A stretch of 64,000 nucleotides of DNA, taken from contig OY540820.1 of NCBI GenBank assembly GCA_961205875.1, positions 12,524,001 to 12,588,000 on the forward strand. Direction: 5' to 3'. The DNA comes from Sialis fuliginosa (Eukaryota > Arthropoda > Insecta > Megaloptera > Sialidae). Below the pieces are notes generated by a model. That model was not told where the DNA came from, searched no databases, and saw nothing but the letters and a program-made list of their open reading frames with translations. How positions within the stretch are numbered: the first letter of the stretch is position 1; every line of letters begins with the position of its first letter. A program made the position numbers and the translations under genes. Positions 37,946-49,879 of the stretch are shown piece after piece.

Positions 37946-40900
37946 TTAGAATTTGAGCGATTTTGCAAATAGCGCTGCCGTCGCTTGTGTTTTATCGCCA
38001 CCAAAACGGCGCAGTTCCGCTATGACCTGAGCTCTTGTAAAGCCTAGAGAGACTAGTTCACGAACTTCTGTTTCTCCGAACCGGTCACCAGGAAGCAGCT
38101 GTTCCGTCGGGTCAGTACGTGGCGGGATACGAGCACTGCTGCCTGAATAAAAACATTATTTATACTTGCTTACGTTACCCAAAACAATATCTATACAATA
38201 GCATTCTTTCTAGTAGAAAATACATATCTACCAATAATAATAAAAAAAATTACAACTGTAACAAAATATTAGAGGTTAAAAAGACAACCTATGACTAACA
38301 AATGGTTCCTTCAAGGAAATCTAAAATAGCAATGCCATTTTTTGTATTAGAATTAGATGATAACATATTATAAAATACCAATTATTCCCTGCAACTTTTT
38401 TTTCCTGTGTTCTAGCAGTGGCAATGCATTTTATATGAGAGTGTTCACATGACACACAGCCATGTCGTGTGAACATGCTCATATAAAATTCATTGCCACT
38501 GCCTAGAGCATGGGAAAAAAACATTACAGGAAATAATCGGTACGGATCCATGTGAACGGGGTGATATCATTACTTCATCACCAGAGCAAAGATTGGCATG
38601 AAAGAATGCTTATGTATAGCTATAATATATCATACTCTTAATAATTTAATATGCAAACACTGGTTTTATAATTTTTTATTTAATTTTAACAATTAAAACA
38701 AATTCTATAAAATTGTAATATTCTTTAAATATATTTTATTTTTCTTAAACTCTTTTCTTTTTTTCATAAACAGGTCAAGAATTAATCACATCCAAACCAA
38801 AATATAATCTTGATTATACTTTACGCATTTTTTCTGCAAAAATAAATATAAAAACTTTATAAAACAATTAAATTAAGAGATACTTCAATCATAAACTGTT
38901 TGAAGTCAAAATGACTAACTCTACTTTTTAATATTTTTCTAATTCTGATACTTAAATACTTATTACTAAATTATCAAAGTAATTTTAAATCAACAAAACA
39001 AAGGTGGAGAGCAGATAAAAGGTAAAAAATGTATTAAAATCACAAATGTGCTCTTTTTGACGTACGGTTTATAATATCATTTCTTGTTTTATTAATAACA
39101 TAAATCTTGTATGTTCGTAAATATTATAAAGGGTGGATGCATAACTTTCTAGGGGTTTACAAAGCTGCTTAAAATTAGTTATTTGAAAAAAAAAAAACAC
39201 TAGAACTGTCAATTTCAGAATAAAATACATTGTTATAAACCTTCAAGCTGATAAAATTTCAACAGGGGTTGGACAATAATGAGGTTACATTGTATCGCTG
39301 TGATTTAGAAATCAAAATCTACCATTTTCTTGAGAAAAATGTACTCCAGAATGTTTTTTAGTGCCACCCCTATACAAAATTTTTGTGATGACTGGAATGT
39401 ATAAATTAATGCATATACATATGCACATGATTTCCCCATTATGTAATGGATCATGTGTTCTCATGACCTATAATTTTCTCAAAAAATTAATTATCTTATG
39501 AATAAAAATACATATCATATGTACATTTTAATAGGTCCTGGTATATTTTCCAAAAATCTGGTTATTTTATTATTATGAGATCTGATAATTTACCAGTTGC
39601 AGCAACATTAACCAGATATAAAAAAACATAAATTTGTGATCATTTGTAAGATCTACTTACTAGCACTATGATGACTATCCTCTATGGCCTGAGCCAAGTC
39701 CCTCTCTTCTGCCGACGCCAAAGATGAGTCGTCCTCAGGGCCTGTCAGTCTTGCACATTCTGGCAGCTCTCTCTCGGACAAGAACTGCGTCTCCGTTCCA
39801 GTCGTGCCAATGTGGAGCACGTTCCGTTTCAAGTCGATACAACACTGGTGACGTTTCAGCATGTCAAGTCCGAGTAGCATATCCATCGGCTGTTGCTCCA
39901 GTACAGAAAAACTGGTTGTTAAATAGTCACTTTCTATTTGTATTTGTACCATGTGGATACGTCCTATTATCTTCTGCACTCCGACACCTAAATTAGAAAA
40001 ATAATCATGTTTTCACATTCTGTTATTGTTATTGAAATACATGTAAGTCTAAACTCTTGTATATATTTGTATTTCATAAATTATAATCATAGTTTTTGTC
40101 TGTTTTTTCTTATATTAATCCTAGTCACACTTTGAAATAAGTAAAAATAAAATAATTTTTTAATATTTCTATCATACCTTTAGCAATTCCTGCCCACCGA
40201 TTATCGACTAGTCTCATGATATTGCATCGCTCAGCACAAGCTGCTGACATGATCGTAGTCTGCGCTCCCGAGTCAATAAATGCTTTTACCGGGTACCCAT
40301 TGACTCTGCAGTTGATGTATAACATCACGACGGTACCGAAAGTCTCTGGATTGTACTCCATTGCAGCCTCCATGTTTGCCTCGATGTTTTTTTGCCGTAT
40401 CTCTTCAGCGATTAACCTCTGGGCTTCTGTATCGAACGGGTGCGCATTCATCATTCTGATTCTCTGTTTTTCACGTTCGGCTCGAGCGGAAACTTGCTCT
40501 CTTAAAACTGACGCAAATGTATCTGAAAAATAGTTGCCAATATTATATTTTGAAGAATGTGTGGCTGTAAGCTGTAAATTATTTAAATACAAATAGCAAA
40601 ATGTGTTATATTTCAGCTAATATGGTAACAGATCTTCTAATGTAAACATACCAATGTTTCCACTTAAGAGTGCATCAGCTAATCTTGGATTGTTCTGTTT
40701 TAGTAAAGCTAGTTGATCAGGATTTGCTAGAAACATATTCCTGATGACTACCGGATCATCTTGCATATCGGATGGTGTAGTTGCAGGAGGCACATTATGA
40801 GGTTTTGAACTAGAACTCCTAGCAGCTCCAGGAACCTCAATACCACTAAAGTCTAATGGAGGTATAACTGGAGAAAACAAAACCATTATTGAATTTTAAA

Positions 40901-41352
40901 TGCTTTATGTTATATTAATTTATTAAACATAAATATGACATTGTTTATATAAATAAATAATACTTTTAAATATATAGATGATAATTAAACAAAGACATGC
41001 AATATAATTTCAACTTTAGACTAGGGTATGTATGCAATAGTCAATACCTAGTTATATAAAAAATATATAAATTTAATATTACGATAATTAGTTAAGATAT
41101 ATCCTTACCGTCTGTAGTACTAGAAGACTGGAGCATATGCTGAAGAATAACCATATCACCATCTTTTATTCCATGGTCTTTCAATGACTTTTTGTCGTCC
41201 AAAAGAGGTCTTCCATTGAATGAAATTAATGTTTCAGGTGCTGGAAATCCAGATTCAATCTCGCAAAATGCTTTAAAATTCTCCAATTCAAGATCTTCAG
41301 ACACATCCAAAACAAAAATAGCATCAGCTAATGTTGTTACTGTAACCTTCAT
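37946..41352 (-). CDS. Ddi1: Ddi1 / Rings lost, ubiquitin shuttle aspartic protease
   Basis: Five minus-strand exons (41109-41352, 40652-40867, 40178-40522, 39661-39987, 37946-38142) give 442 residues, normal for the family. The N-terminal ubiquitin-like domain (about 1-76, with [12 protein letters not shown] and [12 protein letters not shown]) is followed by a Pro/Ser linker, a helical NPRLADALL region and the aspartic protease domain. The catalytic Asp is in [12 protein letters not shown] (about residue 237), with the dimer-type [13 protein letters not shown] block after it. A C-terminal UBA domain (about 400-440, [20 protein letters not shown]) completes the layout. The protease fold is shared with retroviral proteases, but this is an old host gene. 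Known roles: binding of ubiquitylated clients at the proteasome and cleavage of NRF1-type factors; needed for ring canals in fly oogenesis. TTTATT at 37763-37768 reads AATAAA on this strand. Confidence 0.96.
38378..38540. mobile_element. Near-perfect foldback MITE in Ddi1 intron 4 (TA duplication)
   Basis: Left arm CCAATTATTCCCTG... and right arm ...CAGGAAATAATCGG are complementary over about 75 bases with few mismatches, including CAGTGGCAATGCATTTTATA against TATAAAATTCATTGCCACTG. The 163-bp body is flanked by TA at 38376-38377 and 38541-38542, as for Tc1/mariner-type MITEs. Confidence 0.8.
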
Positions 41353-42440
41353 GTTGCTGCACTGATATGACTCGTGAGTTTATTCTTTGATATTTAACTA
41401 TAAATTTGATACATATATATTCATTGTGAAATCTATTTATTGAAGAAACAGCTCAGCAAATTTCAGTAACGCCATTATTGTTTATCAGCTGACACATGAC
41501 GTACAAATTTCAGGATTTTCAGTTATTTTACATGTGAAGAGTAGGAAGATTATCACAATTTGACAATCGCATGTGCTTTCTAGTGATAAAAGTTAGAACT
41601 ACTAGGAATAAAACATATTATAATTGTCTATTTTACCGACAACAAATTGTATTCTATTGATCCCCGTAAGATGGCGATATTAAACCTTAATAATATGTTA
41701 TATGCTAAATGCCTAACTATAAATTTAGGGCCTATAGCAAATTTTTAAGGTGGGACCTTTTACAATGTGGAATTGTATCTTGTGAGTTGCGAGGCACCTG
41801 GCTTATTGCTAGTCCAGTTATCAGTCACACAATTAATTATTTTTTGTTAATGAAAAAAAACGAACCCATGTATTTGAAAGTCATCACGTGATTTGGATGA
41901 CCACTGACTAGGGGGGGAGGAGGTAGTCCGCCAAGGGTACCAAGGTACAGGTGGGTGTCAAAATGAGGTAGAAGAGCTGGATAGTGTTTAAAGTGACATG
42001 ATGACTAAATAAAAGGTTTTTATAAACTGCAGGAGGGTGCATAAGTCATTTTTAGGGGGTACCAAAATTGAGTGGACGAAAAAATAGTCATTCAATTGCA
42101 CCAACGATTTTTTTTGTGGAGGGGGGTGCATAACTAACATTCCACTCCGTATACCAACTTAGCTCGTCACTGTTTGGATCGTTAAAAATTTATATCACAT
42201 ATGTTTAACAATTGGGGAAAAAGAAGTGTCAGTGAGTGAGGTTTTTATTTATTTTTTATATTCATATATCTACAGAGGTGTACCTAGGGATTGGCGTAAT
42301 CGGTCACCAATGGGGGGAGGGGGATAATGACGTATAGGGGTACCGACACTGATCTGGTATTATTTAACTGGATAGTGGATACCTATGGAATTACTATTAA
42401 ACCGGATGGCTAAATTTCATACTTTTTCTAACAGTATCGT
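41353..42440. other. Ddi1 upstream gap with worn repeat ends
   Basis: The Ddi1 promoter should lie in the first few hundred bases; GTAAGATGGCGAT at 41667-41679 is a YY1-like word. From 41900 on, G-rich strings (CTAGGGGGGGAGGAGG at 41908) and a TTAGCTCGTCACTG at about 42158 look like worn hAT-type ends. CAGAGGTGTACCTAGGGATT at 42277 belongs to the family at 11930-12085. No coding frame was supported. Confidence 0.45.
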
Positions 42441-42447
42441 TGTCATG

Positions 42448-42497
42448 TGCGCATGCGCGAGACGCAACACTGAACTCAATTTTGATATAATATAGAG
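42448..42497 (+). promoter_or_regulatory. NRF1-like palindrome and possible first exon
   Basis: TGCGCATGCGC at 42448-42458 is a full NRF1 (ewg)-type palindrome in an AT-rich setting; a partial GCATGCGC is at 42724. Forty bases later AATATAGAG is followed by GTATGTGACGTCC, a good splice donor. Together they could mark a CpG promoter and 5' non-coding exon of a plus-strand gene lying to the right. This is inference. Confidence 0.25.
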
Positions 42498-42855
42498 GTA
42501 TGTGACGTCCTTCTATAATTTCTTTATTCAATTGTTATTCAGATTTGACAGTTAGTATGCATCTATGTTTGTTTATTTAGTTATTATTTGATAATTAAAA
42601 TAAATTACAGGTATTCGCGTGTTAAATAAGTGTATTGTAGTTGATATTCAATCGAACTTGTATGTATTTATTTATATATTTAACAATCAATTTGATAAAT
42701 TTGAATTTCGAACATCCGTTGACGCATGCGCATAATCAGTTTCGGTTGTTAGGAAATATTCAATTTCAGCCATCATGTCTGACTTATCATCAGTCCAGCC
42801 ATGTCAATGGGTACCGACCTTCATATGCGGTGTGCAAGAAAAAATGTACATTAGT

Positions 42856-43150
42856 GGCCAGCCGCGACTTCATGTGCGGCTCGCGGCCACTTACGAACAA
42901 ATTATGTTTTAGTATCGGGTATTTCAGAATGTCGAACTTAACTAACAATTTTAATTGTTGAAACTATTTTTATAATACAAAATACAATTTTTAAGTATTT
43001 TTGATCAAATGAGACCAATTACAATTACAAATATTCAATAAGTACGAAATTCATTGTAAAGCCAGATATCTAACAAATTATGGAACAAATTTTAGAAAAT
43101 TTTTAGGCCGTCAATGCGGCTTCTAGAGTAATTTGGGTTGGTCAGGCCTG
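42856..43150. mobile_element. hAT element fragment related to 12219-12832
   Basis: It shares the CGCGGCCACTTACGAACAA/ATTATG block near the left and the GTCAATGCGGCTTC block near the right with the intronic GIGYF copy. The right terminus GGTTGGTCAGGCCTG is intact and hAT-like. The left terminus was not located. Confidence 0.6.
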
Positions 43151-43439
43151 CTATAGAGGATATTCCACCACTAATTTCCTGCTAGTTTTTATTTTCTATA
43201 AACCAGATTTTTTTTATTGACAAATTCTTACTTACCTTCTCTAATTAATTTATAATAAGGATATTTTATAAAATATAATGTTTAATTTTGTATTTTTTTT
43301 ATTATTTAAAAAATAAAATACATACATAATAATATATATACATAACATTTTGTACACATTTTTTGTAAACTTAACAATATTTTTGTTTTTGAGTTTTCAA
43401 AACATAATAAATAATATAATACAAAACAAAGGTCCCGCC

Positions 43440-43596
43440 AGGGCAATGGTTTCCAAACATTTTCGATTCGCGGTGTCCTTTTTTAAATAAGGTTTTCCTA
43501 TAGTGCCCTTCCCTAAACATGATTAACTTGTAATAAAGAAGTCAAACAACTGCATTATTGAACAAATTCATCCCCCCCCATATCTACGCCACTGGT
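43440..43596. repeat. hAT-like end fragments
   Basis: GGGCAATGGTTTCCAAACAT followed by TTTTCGATTCGCGG resembles the CAGTGGTTCCCAAAC-type hAT ends, and CATATCTACGCCACTGG at about 43579 resembles the CAGTGGCGTAG family of 2266. They may be two neighbouring worn elements. Confidence 0.4.
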
Positions 43597-44158
43597 ATAT
43601 GTAGTATAAAAAAATATAGGTACTTAGGTACTACTAAATGTAAATTACAACTAGAGAGCAAAAAAAATAAAAATAAGGAAAATATGCAGTTGTAAAATTT
43701 TCTTACGCGCTTTAGGGTAACGTACTGAAAAAGTTTAAATTCACTGGACTGACGAATACATTATTTCTATAAATTTTTTTGTCATTTCTATTTTAAAGCA
43801 ACATTGTGTAGAGTTGTTATTTGACACTACCAGCATTGCTTCACACAAGTAATTTATTTTTGAGTTAAAGCACGATGACATAATTAGAATCGCTAGAATA
43901 TACAGTTTGTGTAGATATGAAAATTCAATTTTCCACAGCCGGCACTCAACTCTGATTACATAATATTGGTGATATTAAAATAATGATTACTACCTAATTT
44001 ATCAGCAGTCATGCGGCATATTGCTCTCAGCGATTACAATTGGGGTGAGGGGAGGGAGGCAGATACCTTGGTCATTAGGTTAAATTAAAAATAATTTGTA
44101 TTAGAGTTGGGCGTGTGAGTAAATTTAATGTTTTTACGTGCAATATAATATGTGTAGG

Positions 44159-44512
44159 CAGGCTCGGATTTAGAAATTTGCCGCCCCCCCCTCCTCGAAA
44201 CTAACAGTTTAAGTGATAGATGTCAAAATACAAAACTCAGGATCTTTTTTTTTGGTTGCGTCAGTTTCAAATTTTATAAAGTTACATTAGGAAACATAAA
44301 AACTGAAGACCTTTTTTTGTCATGCTTGAGTTACATGTATTATTGCCTATGGATTGAAATTTTTACTTATCGATTTTCGGATGGCAAACTCATCGATAAT
44401 GGAATCAAAATCAAATTCAATTCCCACGAATATAACAAGTTTTCAAAGTTTCTACCAAAATTTGCCGCCCTAGGCAGCTGCCTACTCTGCCTGCATGGTA
44501 AATCCGGGCCTG
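44159..44512. mobile_element. hAT MITE with perfect 8-bp target duplication
   Basis: CAGGCTCGGATTTAG at the left and TAAATCCGGGCCTG at the right are inverted ends. TGTGTAGG stands directly before (44151-44158) and after (44513-44520) the 354-bp body, an exact 8-bp duplication and the hallmark of hAT insertion. A TTTGCCGCCC word is found inside both ends. The interior has an open stretch of about 65 codons that does not resemble a transposase. Confidence 0.9.
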
Positions 44513-44639
44513 TGTGTAGGTATATTTAATATTTGTATTATTTCTTCTAAACTGCATTTCTGGTGCAAGTAATATCAATCAAAACAATAAGAAAATAAAG
44601 CAACAATGTATTTTTAAATCTGGAGTAAGGTACCTGCGG

Positions 44640-45030
44640 CAAATAAGGCCCAGGGTATAATAAGGCCCATGTAAAAAAAAAAAAACACATTTGCAATAGT
44701 TGGATCGGTCTGGATTTTTATATACACATAGAATATACTTATACAAAGCTAACTACACACCGACTAGTCTTTTGCCGCGTTAACTTTTCGGTACCTCTGA
44801 GTTTGTTGAGAAAGATGGTGACGAATGCTCAATTTTATAAAAACAACCAACAAATAATCTTAATTTTTCTTAAAATTTTTTATGTATTATATGTTTCTTA
44901 TTTCTTCAGGTAATAGTTCGATCCTTAAAGTTTATGGTAAAAACTTGATTTCTATTGTTTTTAAGTTTTTGCTTTATAAAATAAAATAAAATATACCGTA
45001 ATACCTTAGGGATAATAAGGCCCACCAAAT
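44640..45030. repeat. Stretch with direct AATAAGGCCCA repeats
   Basis: GGGTATAATAAGGCCCA at 44652 and GGGATAATAAGGCCCA at 45009 are direct copies; a further AAATAAGGCCCAGG lies at 44639. They may be the two borders or subrepeats of one unclassified element. The rest is AT-rich. Confidence 0.4.
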
Positions 45031-45600
45031 TTAAGATTGTACTTTTTATTATTTATTACAATTTATAATCACATATTTTGTTCTAGATTGGTATATCATT
45101 TTTGTTTACTAATAGTTCTATAAAAAAAATCAACTATCAGATTACTGGCAATAAGTTTACTATAATAACAGGCTGAAAAATTCGTTCAGAGACGAAGAAA
45201 TATGATAGTAAGAACATTATATTGTACTCTTGATGGTTAAGATTTATAAAGTTTACTTTTAACTGATTTAAATAAAATTAATAGGTATATATTATATATT
45301 TTATATATATATGTATGTGAACTTTTTAAAGTTTTAATAAAACTTCCGTTTCTTGCAGTCCTATAAAAGGTTACCTATTTTTTCACAGTTGAATAAACTT
45401 ACCATCAAATCAACGTATTGATTTTATATTATTCTACTGAACTCAACTTGCTAACTTTATACAAATCTTAATTTTTAAATGGCTGAAATAAAGTAACATT
45501 CTTCATTTATTTAAAAAAAAATGTATTCAAATATTCTCTGGTATAAAAAAGTTGACTAATTGTTTATAAGTTGAAGTTTGATGATATGTAAATTTTCAAC

Positions 45601-45660
45601 CACACCTGAATCTTTGCTCACCTAGTGAAAAATACAGGTCCAGCAAAAGGTCAGGCGTAG
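45601..45660. repeat. 60-base hairpin repeat, copy 1
   Basis: CACACCTGAATCTTTGCTCA opens the unit and CAGCAAAAGGTCAGGC closes it, so the ends can pair (CCTGAxxxTTTGCT with AGCAAAxxTCAGG). The second copy is at 47521-47580 in the same orientation. Confidence 0.55.
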
Positions 45661-45776
45661 ACGGAAACTTACTTATTGCTGTAATGAAGACAATACAAAA
45701 TTTAAGATACATTTTATAATATAAAATAAAAAATACTAATTTTATTTATTTTGTTTAACAATCAATTTATTTCAAT

Positions 45777-46320
45777 ACATGTATTCCTCGACTTACGACG
45801 GTTCGCACTTACGACCTTGTGTTTGTCTCTCTCATACATGCGCATATTACATAAATGAAACAAACAGTTGCGGGGATTTCCCTAAAATTTAAAGTAACTT
45901 TTTATAAAATTTTTATTTTGTTCGTGTTTTTTCTCCAGTAATGGATAAAGTAAAGCCAGTAATGAGCACGCAGTGATGGACACTTGCTAATGATTACAAA
46001 ATGATAAGTACTACGACACAAAAGATATAAAAGAAAGAATCGTCAAATTTGAAACAATGTAAAGCAGTTGCTATGATAATATAATAATTAATAAATAAAT
46101 TATACTAATAATTAGTTTAAATGTCCACCATTTTGACACCTATTGGCCGATTGTCATCAAATTACGCTGTAAGACAGATAAATGTATATATGTAGATTAA
46201 TATTCAGAAATGGTAGTAATCAGATATCAATACATATTTCTAATTCAGTACATTTAATTAAAAATTTGTTATTACTGGGGTCTTTGCCAAGACTGGTGCC
46301 AGTACCTTGTATAAATTTGA
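45777..46320. repeat. Dispersed repeat B, copy 1 (pogo/Tigger-like end)
   Basis: A TATTCCTCGACTTACGACGG end, typical of pogo/Tigger-type elements, is followed by a stretch from TTTCTCCAGTAATGGATAAA through AATTAGTTTAAATGTCCACC to CTGGTGCCAGTACCTTG. The latter stretch is repeated in direct orientation at 61003-61290. No intact transposase frame is seen. Confidence 0.6.
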
Positions 46321-46784
46321 CTTCTAAACAACTAACATATTATGTATAAAACACAATATAAGAGTGACAATAACAGTTTATAAATATTTCCTCATGGGTT
46401 AAATTTGCTTTTAAAATTATTGATCGGCGGAGCATTTACGACTACAATAGGTAAAATCGTTCCAATTAGGAATTACTCTATCGTAAAATAACTTTTTTCT
46501 TATCTATAAATTACCTCATGTATAATTTATTATGTTCAATTTTCAATTTTAATTTTACGACCTCGAAGATTTGTATTTTAGTTTAAAGATTAATAAACAT
46601 TTATTTCAATGGGTATATATAATAGGCGTTTATAATCTTAACACGTTAATCACCATGAGACATTGTATTTTATAATCATAAAATAACATAAATGCGTGCA
46701 TTAATACAGTTTATACAAGTTTTATGACGAGAATTAAGTTAGTTCTTTGTAAAACAAAGAATATTTTGTATTATTTTTTAAACG

Positions 46785-47119
46785 CAGTGGCGTCGCTAGG
46801 GGTGGGGTGATACCCGGGGCGGAAATCGAGTGTCCCCCCCACCCCCACCAAAAAAATCAATAGGTTTTATTTTTTACATATTAGACGGGTGTCACCCCTG
46901 TGATTTTTTAACGACCGAAAAAATATCCATTTTTTTAAAATAAATTGGATGTCTTATAGACTTTCATTGACAAAAAACGCATTTTACACCCTGGAAGCTT
47001 AAAATAACCAAAAAATAAGGTAAAAGGTTTTATTTTTTAACATATTACACGGTTGTCACCCCTTTAAGGGTGACACCCGGGGCGGCCTGCCCCCCACCTC
47101 TCTCTTAGCGACGTCACTG
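46785..47119. mobile_element. hAT-type MITE, CAGTGGCGTCGCTAGG ends
   Basis: CAGTGGCGTCGCTAGGGG at the left is mirrored by CTTAGCGACGTCACTG at the right of a 335-bp body. The interior has a duplicated GGTTTTATTTTTTA ... TGTCACCCCT block (46863 and 47027). The flanking 8-mers agree at five of eight bases, so this is an older insertion. Confidence 0.7.
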
Positions 47120-47520
47120 CTTTTACGTGTGCTTAAATAATAATTTAAGTTAGTCAAATGCCTGAACTCCATTATATTTATTTGATTGATTTCAAAGCAT
47201 TGATACTTAATAACTTTATAAGTTTATAACACATAAACAGGGGTACAATGGGAGTTTGTATCTGTGCCTGTCAAAGCGATAATACATATATATAAATTTC
47301 AAACGCCATAAATGTACAATGTTAGACAATGTTCTCATTCGTTTTGTTTCACTTATGTTACAGCAACATACCTTAAGTTGGTATTACTGCAGATATAAAG
47401 CAAGTGTAGTAAGTAATACCTTCAGTTCTACAAACATAACACTCCGTTGCATAATCATTTCTACTAGCGTGATTCGGCAAAAGGTGGCGCTGCTTCAAAG
47501 ACGTGATATGCGTTTGCCTA

Positions 47521-47580
47521 CACACCTGAAACTTTGCTCACCTTGGTACAAATAACACAGGTAACAGCAAAGTTCAGGCC
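47521..47580. repeat. 60-base hairpin repeat, copy 2
   Basis: CACACCTGAAACTTTGCTCA ... CAGCAAAGTTCAGGCC. The inner halves CCTGAAACTTTGCT and AGCAAAGTTCAGG pair almost fully around a loop of about 25 bases. Same orientation as 45601-45660. Confidence 0.6.
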
Positions 47581-47673
47581 CGAAAGCTTTGCATATCTGA
47601 ACGAATCGATCCGGATCATAGCAGGCGGTTTGTTTTGTTTTGCGTGTGTAATACGTAATTATGTAGATACATG

Positions 47674-47701
47674 CACATGTGTGTGTGTATGTGTGTGTGT
47701 G
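47674..47701. repeat. TG microsatellite
   Basis: A (TG)n run interrupted once by TATG. Nothing else is notable about it. Confidence 0.8.
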
Positions 47702-47750
47702 TAATTTATGTTTGCGTATTTTGTATTTACATTGATGGAGTAGAAGGTTG

Positions 47751-48155
47751 TAAATATTGATAATATGGAAAATATTACGAATTGAAATGTATATTGGGTG
47801 TTACAAAAGAAATTGATACTAAAAGTCCATAAAACAGTTGAGGATGTTAATGTTTTTCTCAGATCTGTTTAAATGCTTTTCTGAATAGTTGTACGTTTGA
47901 GGAAATGAGTTTCAAAACTCGTTCGTTCCATTTTAAAAAAATAATCGAGATGCTGTAAATATTGATAATATGGAAAATATTACGAATTGAAATGTATATT
48001 GGGTGTTTCAAAAGAAATTGATACTAATTCCATAAAACAGTTGAGGATGTTAATGTTTTTGTCAGAACTGTTTAAATGCTTTTCTGAATAGTTGTACGTT
48101 TGAGGAAATGAGTTTCAAAACTCGTTCGTTCCATTTTAAAAAAATAATCGAGATG
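47751..48155. repeat. Tandem duplication of about 205 bp
   Basis: Unit 1 (47751-47955) and unit 2 (47956-48155) are nearly identical, starting TAAATATTGATAATATGG and ending AAAATAATCGAGATG. Unit 2 lacks a few bases near TTGATACTAA and has two or three substitutions, so the duplication is recent. A diverged relative of the unit's end lies at 62352-62425. TATTGGGTGTTACAAAAG inside recalls mariner-type ends. Confidence 0.85.
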
Positions 48156-48210
48156 TAGTAAATTTTGAAAGAATGACAAAAATCTTAAGGATGGCGCTTC
48201 AAAACAACTA

Positions 48211-48450
48211 CACAGGTAGAAAAGTGACTTGGGTCAAGAAAATCTTGTTTTATATATAACGAAAACAATATTTTCTTAATATAAGAATTTATTCTTAATC
48301 CAAGTATATTATTGTTTTCGTTCAACAATATTTCTTTAAATGGAAACAACAATTTTCTGAACTAAGAGTATATTCTTAAATTAAGAAAATATTTTTTTCG
48401 TTATATAGAAAACAAGGATTTCTTGGTCCAAATCAACCTTTCTACCAGTG
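48211..48450. mobile_element. Tc1/mariner-type foldback MITE (TA duplication)
   Basis: CACAGGTAGAAAAGTGACTT at the left pairs with the reverse complement of the right end, CACTGGTAGAAAGG. Complementarity continues inward through AAGAAAATCTTGTTTT and ATAACGAAAACAATATTTTC for most of the 240 bp. TA flanks both sides (48209-48210, 48451-48452). Confidence 0.75.
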
Positions 48451-48901
48451 TATACGGCGGGAAAGATATATCAATTTAAATAGTCATCGAATAAACTTAG
48501 AAGCCGAGAATTAATTTATACACCTAATACACACTTATAAACCTCCTATACCAAACATAAATACTTGTACTGTATTTAAATATATTTTTAAAATCTTAAT
48601 GCACAATTCTGTGATAAATATTTCACGGTGAAATTAGTTAACTTTGGTGAAAAACTCAGTTGATATAACATCCTAGATCCAAAAATAGTAGGGTATAACT
48701 TTTTAAAATGTTATGATTATTAAATAACATTAAAGATATAGAAATTTTGGACGTAACTCTATTTAAGAAATTGCTTACTGGCCTTAATTAATTAAATTAA
48801 TATTTTTCATTGTTCATAGAGAAAATTACAGCATCTGAAACAAAAATACGTTAATTAAAATAAAATACGTTATGTTATTTATAAATAGGAATGTTATAAA
48901 C

Positions 48902-49064
48902 GGGCTGCAAACGAAACGAGATTTCGGTGACTCTCGTCTTATGAAATGTCATGCTTTCTCGTCTCGATCTCGTGTCTTAAAAAATTCAGCTGATTTCTTA
49001 TTATACATGTGATCGAGACGATACCGAGATCGAGAAAAATTTCGTCTGGAAGTGCAACCCATAC
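48902..49064. mobile_element. Short MITE flanked by TTATAAAC
   Basis: GGGCTGCAAACGAAACGAGA at the left and CGAAATTTTTCTCG-type sequence ending in GTGCAACCC at the right are imperfect inverted ends. TTATAAAC precedes the element (48894-48901) and follows it (49065-49072), an exact 8-bp repeat; the right side has four extra bases (ATAC) beyond the mirrored end. Palindromic GATCGAGAC words lie inside. Confidence 0.65.
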
Positions 49065-49879
49065 TTATAAACTGAATTTACTGTTTTTTTTTAATAATAA
49101 GTAAAATACACTACTTCATATCATTTATGACATATGTATATTATAATTGGCATGCACATACATATCTACTACTAAAAACAATACGTAGAAAACAAACGAA
49201 TATAAGAAAGATAAAGAAAATTGCGAATAAAGGGATTATTTTTTAAAATACGGTATACGAGTACATTCAAATTCATGAAGTGTATATATATTTTTTATTA
49301 AGAAAAAATTACGAACGCAAAATTAATTAGCATTTAAACGAAACACACGAAAACAATATCTTCAGCTATTAAGGTTAAAATTTAACCAAAACATAACAAC
49401 ATTAACGACCTAGCTAGTTACATAGCGCCATATTAAATAAAATTAATTTCAGACAAATTAATGTGTTTATAAATTTCAACCTACGAAGGAAGTGATTTTA
49501 AATTTTTCATTAAGTTTTGGTCGTCAACGTTTTAATTAATAATATGTCTGTATATTATCGAACCTCCGTCAACCATAGGCGTAGTTATGTAAGGGCAAGT
49601 GAGGTAATAATTTCCGCCTCCATGGATTATATTCTAGATTAAGGTTTTTTAATACAATGGACAAGAACAATGCATGAACTAAATTATATTTTTTATATAA
49701 TGACTTGCTCTCGCAACAGACAAATTATTTTCTGTGAGTCATTTGTATTAAAAAAAAAGTAAGTGGGTGTTTTGAAATGAATTTAAGAACTAGGTATCCA
49801 TATGATCTTATTTTATTGTTGTATACACATATTATTTTTACTTTCCTAAACGTTAATGATAAGAACAGAATTGGTTCTG

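Noticed and set aside
39653-40592. Retroviral-type aspartic protease motif DSGA on the minus strand
   Set aside because: It is flanked in frame by ubiquitin-like and UBA domains across normal introns, so it belongs to the host gene Ddi1 and is not a retroelement fossil.
42856-42960. Short GC-richer frame ending MCGSRPLTNKLCF-like
   Set aside because: It overlaps the left part of a hAT element copy also found in a GIGYF intron.
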